A DNA stretch of 64,000 bases from contig NZ_CP126242.1 in assembly GCF_030142045.1 (NCBI RefSeq), positions 1,116,001 to 1,180,000 of the forward strand. Direction: 5' to 3'. The notes beneath the pieces were generated by a model, which saw only the letters and a program-made list of their open reading frames with translations, was not told the DNA's origin and made no database searches. A program made the translations under genes and the position numbers. The stretch is from Arthrobacter sp. zg-Y919 (lineage in GTDB: Bacteria; Actinomycetota; Actinomycetes; Actinomycetales; Micrococcaceae). Below are positions 18,465 through 27,099 of this stretch, piece by piece; position 1 is the stretch's first letter, and each line of letters opens with the position of its first letter.

Positions 18465-19385
18465 ATGGACAGCAAAGCTTTCAAGGCCCTATCCGAGTCC
18501 TTCGGTAATATGGCCGGCCAATTGGAGCAGCAGAACGCCCTATTAGGGCAAATCCTTGAAGACGCACACGCTTTGCGGGAGACTGTGAAGAAAATCCATT
18601 GGGAAGCCGAAAGAGCGAGAAACTACCAGGATACCCTTCAGAGGGTTGCGCTTTCCGGCTACATGGAAGAAATACGACAGGCTATGCGGAGCCATCAGTT
18701 GGGTTATTTGAGAACACTGGAGACGATCCGTGCGAAGAATTTGAGTTTTGCTCGATTTGGAGACGGGGAGCTTCAACTCATGACGAGAACAAGCTACCGT
18801 CTACGCTTCCAGCGCAACAGTGCCGAATTGCAGAACGCGCTCGAAGAAGTTTTGGCCACACCTGTCCCGAATCTTCTCCTAGGCATGCCGAACTTGTTCA
18901 ATGATATGCATTGGCGGTGGGTTTGGGCCGATATTTGGCCTAGCGTGCGGCCCTATTTTGCTGACGGAGCAACCTTCGGAAATAGCCATGTCTGCAGGCC
19001 CGTGTTCTTTCAAGCCTACGGAGAACTGGGTGTCAAAGCATGGGCGTCTGTGTGGGAAGGGAAGAGTGCCCTGGTTATCACAGGAGAGGGATCCCGTTTC
19101 GATATGGTGCCGGCGCTGTTTAGCGGTTTGACGAGCGTTGAGACGCTTCATTCCCTGCCTGAGGATGCCTTTGTCGATTTGGACCGAGTTCTGGAGAGAG
19201 CAAGGGAGAGTACGGCGGATGTAGTCCTAATTTCGCTCGGACCCACCGGTACGCTCCTCGCACATAAGCTCGCGCAGGAGGGCCGTCAAGCCCTGGATAT
19301 CGGTCATCTGTCTAGTAGTTATCTGAATGCAATGGAGGGCGGGGCATTCCCCGAAGCTATGCCCGTTGCACGGCTAGTGAGGTAG
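18465..19385 (+). CDS. GT-D fold glycosyltransferase with N-terminal coiled coil
   Basis: The 306-residue protein begins at the ATG preceded by AAAGGAAT; a further in-frame ATG lies 11 codons upstream. Residues 1-75 look like a coiled coil. ARFGDGE at 96-102 matches the metal-binding D-x-E motif of GT-D enzymes (DUF1792-like), and ISLGPTGTLLAHKLA plus ALDIGHL near the C-terminus also fit that family. GT-D enzymes add glucose or related sugars late in glycan assembly on streptococcal adhesins; the acceptor here is more likely the surface polymer. It closes the low-GC block before a terminator. Confidence 0.7.
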   Translation: MDSKAFKALSESFGNMAGQLEQQNALLGQILEDAHALRETVKKIHWEAERARNYQDTLQRVALSGYMEEIRQAMRSHQLGYLRTLETIRAKNLSFARFGDGELQLMTRTSYRLRFQRNSAELQNALEEVLATPVPNLLLGMPNLFNDMHWRWVWADIWPSVRPYFADGATFGNSHVCRPVFFQAYGELGVKAWASVWEGKSALVITGEGSRFDMVPALFSGLTSVETLHSLPEDAFVDLDRVLERARESTADVVLISLGPTGTLLAHKLAQEGRQALDIGHLSSSYLNAMEGGAFPEAMPVARLVR

Positions 19386-19402
19386 AGCTTCCCGTACGGG
19401 AT

Positions 19403-19439
19403 GCAGGAGGGCTCTCTCCTTCAGCGGGAGCCCTCCTGC
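19403..19439. terminator. Bidirectional intrinsic terminator between GT-D gene and wecB
   Basis: The 12-base arms GCAGGAGGGCTC and GAGCCCTCCTGC are perfectly complementary around a 13-base loop, between the stop codons of two convergent genes. T-runs on either side are short, so termination strength is inferred from the GC-rich stem. A small palindrome CCCGTACGGG lies just upstream. Confidence 0.8.
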
Positions 19440-19447
19440 TTGCCTTC

Positions 19448-20596
19448 CTATGCTTTCTGAATGTACTTACGGTTCGCTTCCTCTTCGGGAAAAATCGTCG
19501 AGATAGCCTCCACGCTCCGCTTCGCCGCAGTGCCGTCCCCATACGGGTTCATGGCCTCGGCCATGGAGTCGTAGTGCTCCTGGTCATGGAGCAGCCGATC
19601 CACTTCCCAGACGATTCGGTCCTCATCGGTGCCGATGAGCTTCACCACGCCGGCCACGACGGCCTCGGGGCGTTCGGTGTTGTCCCGCATAACCAGGACG
19701 GGCCTACCAAGGCTGGGGGCCTCTTCCTGCACGCCGCCGGAATCGGTCAGGATGACGTGGGCCAGGGACAGCACGCGGGTGAATTCGCCGTATTCGAGCG
19801 GCTCGGTGACGAGCACGTTGCGTGCGGATTCAAGATGGGGGAGGACTGCCTCCCGCACCACAGGGTTGCGGTGGATCGGCAGGACGATTGTCAGATCAGG
19901 CTCGGCGGCGGCAATACGGGCCAGCGCCCGGCCTATATCGTTCATTGCCTCGCCCTGGTTTTCCCGCCTGTGGGTGGTGACCAGAAGAACCCGCCGGCCG
20001 GACGACGCCAGCTCTTCCAGCCTCGGATCCACAAACGGCACCTGCTTCTGCACAGTGGCCAGCAGTGCGTCTATGACCGTGTTGCCGGTGACCACAATGC
20101 TTGTTGGATGAATGTTCTCGGCCAGCAGATTGGCGCGGCTGGTCTCAGTCGGGGCCAAGTGGAGACTCGCGATCTGGGACGTGATCTTCCGGTTGCCCTC
20201 TTCGGGGAACGGAGAGAGCGGATCGCCGCTGCGGAGGCCGGCTTCGACATGAACCACTGGAATTCCGTGGTTGAAGGCAGCAAGCGCCGCGGCTGTGGAT
20301 GTGGTGGTGTCGCCCTGGACTAGAACGGCATCCGGCCGGTTGACTGCAAAGAGTTTATCCAGCCCGCCGATAGTCCGGACAAGTATCTCGTTGAGTGACT
20401 GGCCTGGTTCGAAAATATTCAGGTCATGGTCTGGCGAGATGCCGAAAAGCTGGTTGACCTGGTCCAGCATCGAGCGGTGCTGGCCCGTCACCGTAACAAA
20501 ACATTCCAGACCTGGGGTCCGCTGAAGCTCGGCGATAATCGGTGCCATCTTGATGGCCTCGGGGCGCGTTCCGTAAATAGGCATAACGACTGGCAA
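19448..20596 (-). CDS. wecB: UDP-N-acetylglucosamine 2-epimerase (non-hydrolysing)
   Basis: This enzyme interconverts UDP-GlcNAc and UDP-ManNAc. The 382-residue protein carries GTRPEAIK at residues 9-16, HVEAGLRSG, the THRREN stretch and TDSGGVQEEAP, all hallmarks of the WecB/MnaA family. I chose a TTG start because GGGGGT lies 8 bases upstream; an in-frame ATG four codons later has no such site. It provides the substrate of WecC, so UDP-ManNAcA is a likely building block of the polymer. It is oriented against the polymer genes and may be co-transcribed with the small membrane-protein gene upstream. Confidence 0.93.
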   Translation of the reverse strand: MPVVMPIYGTRPEAIKMAPIIAELQRTPGLECFVTVTGQHRSMLDQVNQLFGISPDHDLNIFEPGQSLNEILVRTIGGLDKLFAVNRPDAVLVQGDTTTSTAAALAAFNHGIPVVHVEAGLRSGDPLSPFPEEGNRKITSQIASLHLAPTETSRANLLAENIHPTSIVVTGNTVIDALLATVQKQVPFVDPRLEELASSGRRVLLVTTHRRENQGEAMNDIGRALARIAAAEPDLTIVLPIHRNPVVREAVLPHLESARNVLVTEPLEYGEFTRVLSLAHVILTDSGGVQEEAPSLGRPVLVMRDNTERPEAVVAGVVKLIGTDEDRIVWEVDRLLHDQEHYDSMAEAMNPYGDGTAAKRSVEAISTIFPEEEANRKYIQKA

Positions 20597-20685
20597 AAAA
20601 TAAACCCCCGGTAAGACTGTAAAGACTTTGAATTCCCCTAGCTTATGTCAAGAGGTCAAATTCTACGGTCCGAACGGCACTCTCT

Positions 20686-20964
20686 TTAGCCGAACAGGAC
20701 GAGCAGCGTCACCAGAGTGGGGACGGCCAGGAACGTCAGGACTACCAGGGAGACGGCGATCAGCCGCTGCCGGCGGTAGTCCGTGCTCGGGGCATTCTTG
20801 GTCCCCGCCGGCTTCCCACCCGGGATGGGATCCCGCCGGCGTGAGGGTTTCACCCTTTTGACCCTCGTAGGGTTATCTGCCGTGTCCGTAGGAACCTGAG
20901 TCGGACCGGCGGCTGACGTCATGTGCCGGGCAGCGGCGATCTCCGGATAGGGCTTGATGGGCAT
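20686..20964 (-). CDS. Small membrane protein, C-terminal single TM segment
   Basis: The 92-residue protein has a basic, proline-rich N-terminal part (RVKRVKPSRRRDP) and one hydrophobic segment at about residues 68-91 (LIAVSLVVLTFLAVPTLV) ending the chain, so it would be tail-anchored with the bulk in the cytoplasm. I do not recognise a family. It lies 89 bases upstream of wecB on the same strand. The coding frame shows strong third-position GC, supporting a real gene. Confidence 0.6.
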   Translation of the reverse strand: MPIKPYPEIAAARHMTSAAGPTQVPTDTADNPTRVKRVKPSRRRDPIPGGKPAGTKNAPSTDYRRQRLIAVSLVVLTFLAVPTLVTLLVLFG

Positions 20965-21154
20965 GGGTCAACCATTCCACATACGCGGCCCATCCGGCGG
21001 GAAATCGTTATCGGTCACTGTCAGTGCCCTACGGTAGGCTTCCTAATGACATAGACGGTTGGCGGCAATGACGGCGAAGACCGGACGGGACGGACCCAGA
21101 TGAGCGGGACCAGCAGGATCAAAGGCAGATACGCAGGCAGGAAACGGGATTACT

Positions 21155-22147
21155 TTGCAGACTAAAATCACCGCCAACGCGCAGGCGTTGAAGCGATGGT
21201 TGAGCAATGCAGAGGTCTCGCTTGGCAACCACAGCGACCGGCTCAATGCCATCAATATCTTTCCCGTCGCCGACGGCGACACAGGCACCAACCTCTACCT
21301 GACGCTGCGGGCCGCGTCCTCGGCTGCCGCAGCCGCAGACACCTCCGATATCGGTGAGCTGCTGGGCACGGCCGGCCGTGCCGCCATGGAGTCGGCGCGG
21401 GGCAACTCCGGAACCCTGTTTTCCGTTTTCCTTACGGCCATGGCCGAGCCCCTGGCCGGAGCCACCCGGCTCTCTGCACCGCTGCTCGCCTCCTCCATGC
21501 AGCGTGCACAGCTGCGTTCCTGGTCGGTGCTCAGCGACCCGGTGCCCGGCACCATGCTCTCTGTCCTTGAGGCGGCTGCCCATGCAGCCTCCGACAGCGA
21601 AGCAGCCGTCACCGGCGACGACAGCAACGTCGGACTGGCACTCACGCTGCGGGCGATGATGGACGCCGCCCTGGCCGCCGTCATCCACACCGAGAGCCAG
21701 TTGGATGCCCTCACCCGGGCCCGTGTGGTGGACGCCGGAGGCGTCGGCTTCCTGCTGGTGCTCGACGCGCTGCGTGCGGCTGCCCTGGGGGAGGAGCTGC
21801 AGGAGGAACTGCTGGACGGGCTGCACGGCTATGACGTACAGGATCCGCATATCCACGCGCACATGCCCCGCATGGAAGGCGTGGAAGTCATGTGCACCAT
21901 CACCCTGAGCCCGCTGGATGCCGCCACCCTGCGGCTGCAGCTGGACGAACTGGGGGACTCCGTCATCATGAGTGCCGTCAGCCCGGTTGGGGACGGCTAC
22001 CGCTGGCGGATCCACGTCCACACACCGGATGCCGGCACCACCATCGACCTGCTGCGCAGCCTGGGCGAACCCCAGAACCTGACCATCACCGAGCTGTCCG
22101 CCGACGGCCACGAAACCAATGAAATCCCCGGGGCACATGGACTCTAG
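21155..22147 (+). CDS. DAK2/DhaL-domain protein (FakA/YloV-like)
   Basis: The 330-residue protein starts with TTG. The DhaL nucleotide-binding motifs are clear: NIFPVADGDTGTN at about residues 29-41, ARGNSGTLFS near 80-89 and DAGGVGFLLVLDAL near 191-204. These aspartates bind Mg-ATP or Mg-ADP in dihydroxyacetone kinase and in fatty acid kinase A. The protein is shorter than FakA (about 550 residues) and lacks the C-terminal part, so kinase activity with a FakB partner is uncertain. DAK2 genes precede recG in many actinobacteria, as here; recG starts within its 3' end. Confidence 0.85.
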   Translation: MQTKITANAQALKRWLSNAEVSLGNHSDRLNAINIFPVADGDTGTNLYLTLRAASSAAAAADTSDIGELLGTAGRAAMESARGNSGTLFSVFLTAMAEPLAGATRLSAPLLASSMQRAQLRSWSVLSDPVPGTMLSVLEAAAHAASDSEAAVTGDDSNVGLALTLRAMMDAALAAVIHTESQLDALTRARVVDAGGVGFLLVLDALRAAALGEELQEELLDGLHGYDVQDPHIHAHMPRMEGVEVMCTITLSPLDAATLRLQLDELGDSVIMSAVSPVGDGYRWRIHVHTPDAGTTIDLLRSLGEPQNLTITELSADGHETNEIPGAHGL

Positions 22148-24362
22148 GCTCCCCGGGGAACTCGACTTTCCACTGGACCGACGGATCGGCAAAACCACGG
22201 CCAATGCCATGGAGAAACAGCTTGGCCTGAAGACCGTTGGCGATCTGCTTCACCATTTCCCGCGCCGGTACCTGGAGCGCGGCGAGCTCACGCCCATCGC
22301 CGACATACCGTTCGACGAAGACGTCACCCTGATTGCCCGCGTGCAGAGCAATAACCGCCGGCAGATGCGGGCCCGCAAGGGGACCATCGTCGAGGTGGTG
22401 GTTACCGATGACACCGACGGCAGCCTTGGGCAGCTTCACCTGACGTTTTTCAACGGATTCAATGCGTCCAAGGAACTCACTGTGGGCACCCGGGCCATGT
22501 TTTCCGGCAAGGTGGGCGCCTACAAGGGCCAGCTGCAGCTGACCAATCCCAGCTATGTGCTCCTGGACGAGGAAGCCGTGGATGAGGAGGAAGCCAAGCG
22601 CCCCATCCCCGTGTACCGCGCTTCGGCCCGGGTGGCCAGTCCGACCATCGCCAAGTCCGTGTCGATGCTGCTGGACACGATGGAAGGCGCCCGGCTGCGC
22701 GATCCGATCCCGACAGCGATCCGGCAGCGCGACCGCCTTCCCGACGTCGTGGAGGCCTATAACAAGATCCACCGTCCCGCCACCATGGAGGAGGCCTACG
22801 CCGCCAGGCACCGGTTCCGGTACCAGGAAGCCCTGGTCCTGCAGACCGCACTGGCCCGGCGTCGTGCCCTGACCGCCCAAGAGGAAGCCACCGCACGTCC
22901 TGCCGTGCCCGGCGGGCTGCTGGACCGCTTTGACGCGTCCCTTCCCTTTACCCTGACCAACGGCCAGGCCTCCATCGGCGCCGACCTATCGGCCGAGCTG
23001 GCCGGTGACCACCCCATGAACCGGCTCCTGCAGGGCGAGGTCGGGTCGGGCAAGACGCTGGTGGCACTGCGGGCCATGCTGCAGGTGATCGACGCCGGGG
23101 GACAGGCGGCCCTGCTGGCCCCCACGGAAGTCCTCGCGGCCCAGCACTACGAATCCATCAGCGCCATGCTCGGCCCGCTGGGACGCGGCGGGCAGCTGGA
23201 CGGCGACCCGGACGGGACGCGGGTGGCACTGCTCACCGGTTCGATGAACACCGCCGGACGCAAGGCAGCCCTGCTGGACGCCGCCAGCGGCGCGGCCGGG
23301 ATCATCATCGGCACGCATGCCCTGCTGTCCGAGCATGTGTCCTTCGCCGACCTCGGACTGGTGGTGGTGGATGAACAGCACCGGTTCGGCGTCGAGCAGC
23401 GCGATGTGCTGCGCACCAAGGGCCACAGCACCCCGCACCTGCTGGTGATGACGGCCACGCCCATTCCGCGTACGGTCGCCATGACCGTCTTCGGGGACCT
23501 GGAGGTCTCCACCCTGACCGAGCTGCCGGCGGGACGTGCCCCCATTTCCACCTTCGTTTCACCGCTGGCCGAGAACCCGCGGTGGGAGCCGCGGATCTGG
23601 TCCCGTGCGCGGGAAGAGATCGACGCCGGCCGGCAGGTCTACGTGGTCTGCCCCAAAATCGGCGCCAAGGAAGACGAGCCGGGGACCGACCTGGCACTGT
23701 TCGATGCGAAGGAAGCAGCGGAGCGACGTGCGCGTGCCGAGCGGCAGGAGCTGACCTCCGTGACCGAGCTGTCCGAGTACCTGACCACGGTGCCCGCCCT
23801 TGCCGGCAAGAGCATTGCGCCGCTGCACGGCCGGCTGGACCCGGCCGACAAGCACGAGACCATGGCCGCCTTCAACCGTGGAGAAATCGATGTGCTGGTT
23901 TCCACCACCGTCATCGAGGTGGGTGTGGACGTTCCCAACGCCTCACTCATGGTGATTATGGACGCGGACCGTTTCGGTATCTCCCAGCTGCACCAGCTGC
24001 GTGGACGGGTGGGCCGCGGCGGGCTGCCCGGTACCTGCCTGCTGGTGACGCAGCTGGAACCGGGGCATCCGAGCCGTGAACGGCTGGAGGCCGTGGCCGC
24101 CACCACCGACGGCTTTGAACTCTCCCGCAAGGACCTGGAACTGCGCCGCGAAGGCGACATCCTCGGCGCCAGCCAGTCCGGCGGCCGGTCCACCCTGAAG
24201 CTGCTGCGCGCGGTCCAGGACGAAAAGCTCATCGAAAAGGCCCGGGCGGACGCCGTGGCCCTGGTCGCCGAGGATCCGGACCTGCGCGAATACCCGGCCC
24301 TGGATGAGGCGATCGAGGCCTACCTGAATCCCGAGGCCGAAGCGTTCCTGGAACGCGGCTGA
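22137..24362 (+). CDS. recG: ATP-dependent DNA helicase RecG
   Basis: RecG reverses stalled replication forks and processes Holliday junctions. The 741-residue protein has an N-terminal wedge/OB region, Walker A GEVGSGKT at 300-307, the DEQH box at 412-415, TATPIPRT and the C-terminal helicase stretch LRGRVGRGG. I preferred the ATG preceded by GGGGC; another ATG lies 18 bases upstream. It overlaps the DAK2 gene by 11 bases, so translation is probably coupled. Length and motif order are normal for the family. Confidence 0.95.
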   Translation: MDSRLPGELDFPLDRRIGKTTANAMEKQLGLKTVGDLLHHFPRRYLERGELTPIADIPFDEDVTLIARVQSNNRRQMRARKGTIVEVVVTDDTDGSLGQLHLTFFNGFNASKELTVGTRAMFSGKVGAYKGQLQLTNPSYVLLDEEAVDEEEAKRPIPVYRASARVASPTIAKSVSMLLDTMEGARLRDPIPTAIRQRDRLPDVVEAYNKIHRPATMEEAYAARHRFRYQEALVLQTALARRRALTAQEEATARPAVPGGLLDRFDASLPFTLTNGQASIGADLSAELAGDHPMNRLLQGEVGSGKTLVALRAMLQVIDAGGQAALLAPTEVLAAQHYESISAMLGPLGRGGQLDGDPDGTRVALLTGSMNTAGRKAALLDAASGAAGIIIGTHALLSEHVSFADLGLVVVDEQHRFGVEQRDVLRTKGHSTPHLLVMTATPIPRTVAMTVFGDLEVSTLTELPAGRAPISTFVSPLAENPRWEPRIWSRAREEIDAGRQVYVVCPKIGAKEDEPGTDLALFDAKEAAERRARAERQELTSVTELSEYLTTVPALAGKSIAPLHGRLDPADKHETMAAFNRGEIDVLVSTTVIEVGVDVPNASLMVIMDADRFGISQLHQLRGRVGRGGLPGTCLLVTQLEPGHPSRERLEAVAATTDGFELSRKDLELRREGDILGASQSGGRSTLKLLRAVQDEKLIEKARADAVALVAEDPDLREYPALDEAIEAYLNPEAEAFLERG

Positions 24363-24406
24363 CCGCCGGGGTAAGGCCCGGGTTCGGGCCGCCGGCAGGG
24401 GCCGGA

Positions 24407-24412
24407 TAAAGT
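24407..24412 (+). promoter_or_regulatory. -10 box TAAAGT for possible leaderless rsmD
   Basis: TAAAGT ends six bases before the rsmD ATG, the spacing expected if transcription begins at or next to the start codon. GAAGGC between box and ATG could instead act as a close Shine-Dalgarno site. Confidence 0.45.
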
Positions 24413-24418
24413 GAAGGC

Positions 24419-25024
24419 ATGAGCCGCATTATTGCCGGGGCTGCCGGCGGAACCACCCTGTTCAGTGTTCCCGGAGACGGGACGCGTCCCACCACGGACC
24501 GCGTGAAGGAAGCACTTTTTTCCCGCCTGGAGTCCTACGGGGTCCTGCAGGACGCCAAGGTGGTGGACCTGTTCGCCGGCTCCGGGGCATTGGGTGTGGA
24601 GAGCGCCAGCCGCGGTGCCGCCGCCGTCGACCTGGTGGAACTCGCCGATAAGCCGGCAGCCACGTGCCGGGAGAATGCCGGGCTGGTCAACAAGATCCTG
24701 GGCCGGACCTGCGTGAACGTGCACCGGGCCAAGGTGGAAACCTTCCTGCTGCGTGTCCCTGCCGACGTGCTGTGGGACGTGGTCTTCATTGACCCGCCCT
24801 ATGCCTTGACCGAACCGGAACTGGCCACGGTGCTCACCTCGCTGGCCGGGCACCTCGCGGACGGAGCCGTTGTGGTGCTGGAACGTTCCACGCGTTCGCC
24901 CGAACCGGTCTGGCCGGAGGGGATGGAGCGCTTCAGCGAGCGGAAATACGGCGAGACCACCCTCTGGTTCGCGGAGCCTGCCGCTGAGGATACCGGGTCC
25001 GCTGAGGATACAGCGCAGGCCTAG
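24419..25024 (+). CDS. rsmD: 16S rRNA (guanine(966)-N(2))-methyltransferase
   Basis: The enzyme methylates G966 of 16S rRNA using S-adenosylmethionine. The 201-residue protein starts MSRIIAGAAGG, has the family-typical RPTTDRVKEALFS at 23-35, the SAM-binding motif VVDLFAGSGALGVE and the catalytic DPPY at 125-128. The last 15 residues are an acidic tail without known function. It follows recG as in many actinobacteria. Its TAG stop overlaps the stop of the convergent downstream gene in the palindrome CTAG. Confidence 0.94.
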   Translation: MSRIIAGAAGGTTLFSVPGDGTRPTTDRVKEALFSRLESYGVLQDAKVVDLFAGSGALGVESASRGAAAVDLVELADKPAATCRENAGLVNKILGRTCVNVHRAKVETFLLRVPADVLWDVVFIDPPYALTEPELATVLTSLAGHLADGAVVVLERSTRSPEPVWPEGMERFSERKYGETTLWFAEPAAEDTGSAEDTAQA

Positions 25025-25797
25025 CCGGTAAACACGTCCAGGTCCTCGCCGGTCAGTACCGCCGCCGGCTGCGGTCCGGCGGCGTGGAGCTGCTCGGTCC
25101 ACTCGCCCGGCCAGGGGACGAGGGTCGCCGCAAGCACGATGTTTCCGGGATAGCGGCCGCTAAACATGTCCTGCTGGGCCAGCGCCGCCACCTCTCCGGC
25201 CGTGCCCACGGCAGACTGCAGCTCCCGCACCTGCCGGCGCGCGAAGGTAAGGGGCGGGTCGTCCCCGACGTTGACCAGCAGCACGCCGGCGGGGGAGAGC
25301 AGGGCCGCCAGCTCGTCGTAGAAGTCCGCCGTCGCCAAATGGGCCGGGGCGTCCGGGCCGGCGAAGATGTCCAGCACGATGACGTCGAAGCTCTGCCCGG
25401 CAAAGCGGCCGAGTGACTCGCGGGCATCGCCGATCACGGTTTCCAGGACCGTGCCGTCCGGCAGCGGCAGATGCGCCAGCACGAAGTCCAGCAGTTCGCG
25501 TTCGAGTTCCACCGCCACCTGTTTCGATCCGGGGCGGGTGGCCTGGAGATAACGGGTGAGGGTCAGCGCCCCGGCGCCCAGGTGCAGGGCGCGCAGCGGC
25601 TGCCCGGCCGGTGCGGCCAGGTCCAGGACATTTCCCATCCGGCGCAGGTATTCGTAGAAGATCTCATGCGGCCGGGCCAGATCCACGTGCGACTGTTCAG
25701 CGCCGCCGATGCTCAGTATGTAGGCGCCGGGTGTGAAGCCGTCCTCGGTGATGGTGGCGTGGGCGCCGATGCCGCGCAGTAGCCGGGACGCGTTCAC
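25021..25797 (-). CDS. Spermidine-synthase-like methyltransferase-fold protein
   Basis: The 258-residue protein has the polyamine-synthase Rossmann fold: LRALHLGAGALTLTRYL for the nucleoside site, VAVELERELLDF, VIGDARESL and DVIVLDIFAGPDAP. Known spermidine synthases use decarboxylated SAM and putrescine; many actinobacterial relatives lack the full putrescine site, so substrate remains open. GTG start overlaps the aminotransferase stop (GTGA), making a two-gene operon transcribed away from coaD. It converges on rsmD with overlapping stop codons. Confidence 0.75.
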   Translation of the reverse strand: MNASRLLRGIGAHATITEDGFTPGAYILSIGGAEQSHVDLARPHEIFYEYLRRMGNVLDLAAPAGQPLRALHLGAGALTLTRYLQATRPGSKQVAVELERELLDFVLAHLPLPDGTVLETVIGDARESLGRFAGQSFDVIVLDIFAGPDAPAHLATADFYDELAALLSPAGVLLVNVGDDPPLTFARRQVRELQSAVGTAGEVAALAQQDMFSGRYPGNIVLAATLVPWPGEWTEQLHAAGPQPAAVLTGEDLDVFTG

Positions 25798-27059
25798 AGC
25801 AGGCCGCCCAGCCGCGCAAGGCGCTCGGAGGCGGAGTCCAGGACGTCGGTTTTCTTGCAGAACGCGAACCGGAGCAGCGACCGGGTGCGCTGCGCACCTT
25901 CGGCGTGGCAGAACACGGCGACGGGAATGGCGGCGACGCCGATCAGTTCCGGGAGCCTGCGGGCCAGCTCCGTGGCGTCCGTAATGCCCAGGGCCGAGGT
26001 GTCGGCGGTGACGAAGTAGGTGCCGGACGAGGGCAGGACCTCCATCCCGGCGGCCCGGAGCCCCGAGCCCAGCAGATCCCGTTTCGCCTGCAGGGCGGCG
26101 GCGGCGCCGGTGAAGTAGGAATCATCCAGTCCCAGGCCGACGGCGACCGCGGACTGGAAGGGTGTGCCGGAGGTGTAGCTCAGGAAGGTCTTGACGGTAC
26201 GGACTGCGGCCACCAGTGGTGCCGGGCCGGTGAGCCATCCGATCTTCCATCCGGTCACGGAGAAGGTCTTGCCGGCCGAGGAAATGGTCAGCGTCCGTTC
26301 GGCGGCACCCGGTAGTGTGGCCACGGGGATATGCACGGGTCCGAAGGTCAGGTGCTCGTAGACCTCGTCGGTGACGATGACGGCGTTGTGCTTGGCCGCA
26401 AGGTCCACGATCTCCTGCAGGACTTCCCGGGGCAGGACGGCGCCCGTGGGGTTGTGCGGATTATTGACCAGGACCACGCGGGTGCGGTCGGAGAACGCGG
26501 CGGCCAGGGCGCCGTCGGCCGGCAGGAAGCGCGGCGCCTCGAGGGCGACGGTGGTGTGCGTGGCACCGCTGAGTCCAATGACGGCGCCGTAGGAGTCGTA
26601 GAACGGTTCGAAGGTCAGCACGTCGTCGCCGGGACCCGTCAGGGCCAGCAGGGCCGAGGCGATGGCCTCCGTGGCACCGGTGCTGACGATGACCTCGCTG
26701 TCCGGGTCCACCTGCAGCCCGTAGAAGCGTTCCTGATGTGCGGCGACGGCGGAGCGCAGGACCGGCAGGCCCTGTCCCGGGGCGTACTGGTTGGCCCCGG
26801 CGGAGATGGCGGCCCGGGCCGCTTCGAGTATTTCCACCGGGCCGTCTTCGTCGGGAAAGCCCTGGCCCAGGTTGATGGCTCCGTGCCGTCCGGCCAGGGC
26901 AGTGATCTCCTCGAAAATGGTCACCCCGAGGTTGCCGTCCGGAGCCAGAAGGTTGGCACCAGCGGCCGTCCGCTGCCAGGGCTGGGCTGTACCTGCTCCG
27001 GTGCCTGGTCCGGTGCCGTGCTGTGCGCGGAGCAGGGACGCGGCTGTGGTTGCACTCAT
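25794..27059 (-). CDS. PLP-dependent aminotransferase class I/II
   Basis: The 421-residue protein is a fold-type I aminotransferase. It has INLGQGFPDEDGP at about 62-74, VNNPHNPTGAV at 198-208, DEVYEHLTF at 231-239 and the PLP lysine Lys264 in SSAGKTFSVTGWKIGW. This pattern matches the kynurenine aminotransferase / N-succinyldiaminopimelate aminotransferase (DapC) group. About 35 N-terminal residues rich in Gly and Thr precede the usual start of the family. It is expressed divergently from coaD across 40 bases and co-transcribed with the spermidine-synthase-like gene. Amino-acid specificity cannot be decided. Confidence 0.85.
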   Translation of the reverse strand: MSATTAASLLRAQHGTGPGTGAGTAQPWQRTAAGANLLAPDGNLGVTIFEEITALAGRHGAINLGQGFPDEDGPVEILEAARAAISAGANQYAPGQGLPVLRSAVAAHQERFYGLQVDPDSEVIVSTGATEAIASALLALTGPGDDVLTFEPFYDSYGAVIGLSGATHTTVALEAPRFLPADGALAAAFSDRTRVVLVNNPHNPTGAVLPREVLQEIVDLAAKHNAVIVTDEVYEHLTFGPVHIPVATLPGAAERTLTISSAGKTFSVTGWKIGWLTGPAPLVAAVRTVKTFLSYTSGTPFQSAVAVGLGLDDSYFTGAAAALQAKRDLLGSGLRAAGMEVLPSSGTYFVTADTSALGITDATELARRLPELIGVAAIPVAVFCHAEGAQRTRSLLRFAFCKKTDVLDSASERLARLGGLL

Positions 27060-27087
27060 TCAACAAGTATTACCCGCCTGCACCCGG

Positions 27088-27093
27088 TAGATT
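27088..27093 (+). promoter_or_regulatory. -10 box TAGATT for possible leaderless coaD
   Basis: TAGATT ends six bases before the coaD ATG and no Shine-Dalgarno sequence is present, so the mRNA probably begins at the start codon. In the same 40-base gap, GTAATACT on the other strand is similarly close to the aminotransferase ATG, though a poorer match. Confidence 0.55.
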
Positions 27094-27099
27094 CGACTC

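Noticed and set aside
20616..20651. TTGACA on the minus strand at 20646-20651 as a wecB promoter
   Set aside because: No -10 box at 16-19 bases; the nearest TACAGT is 24 bases away.
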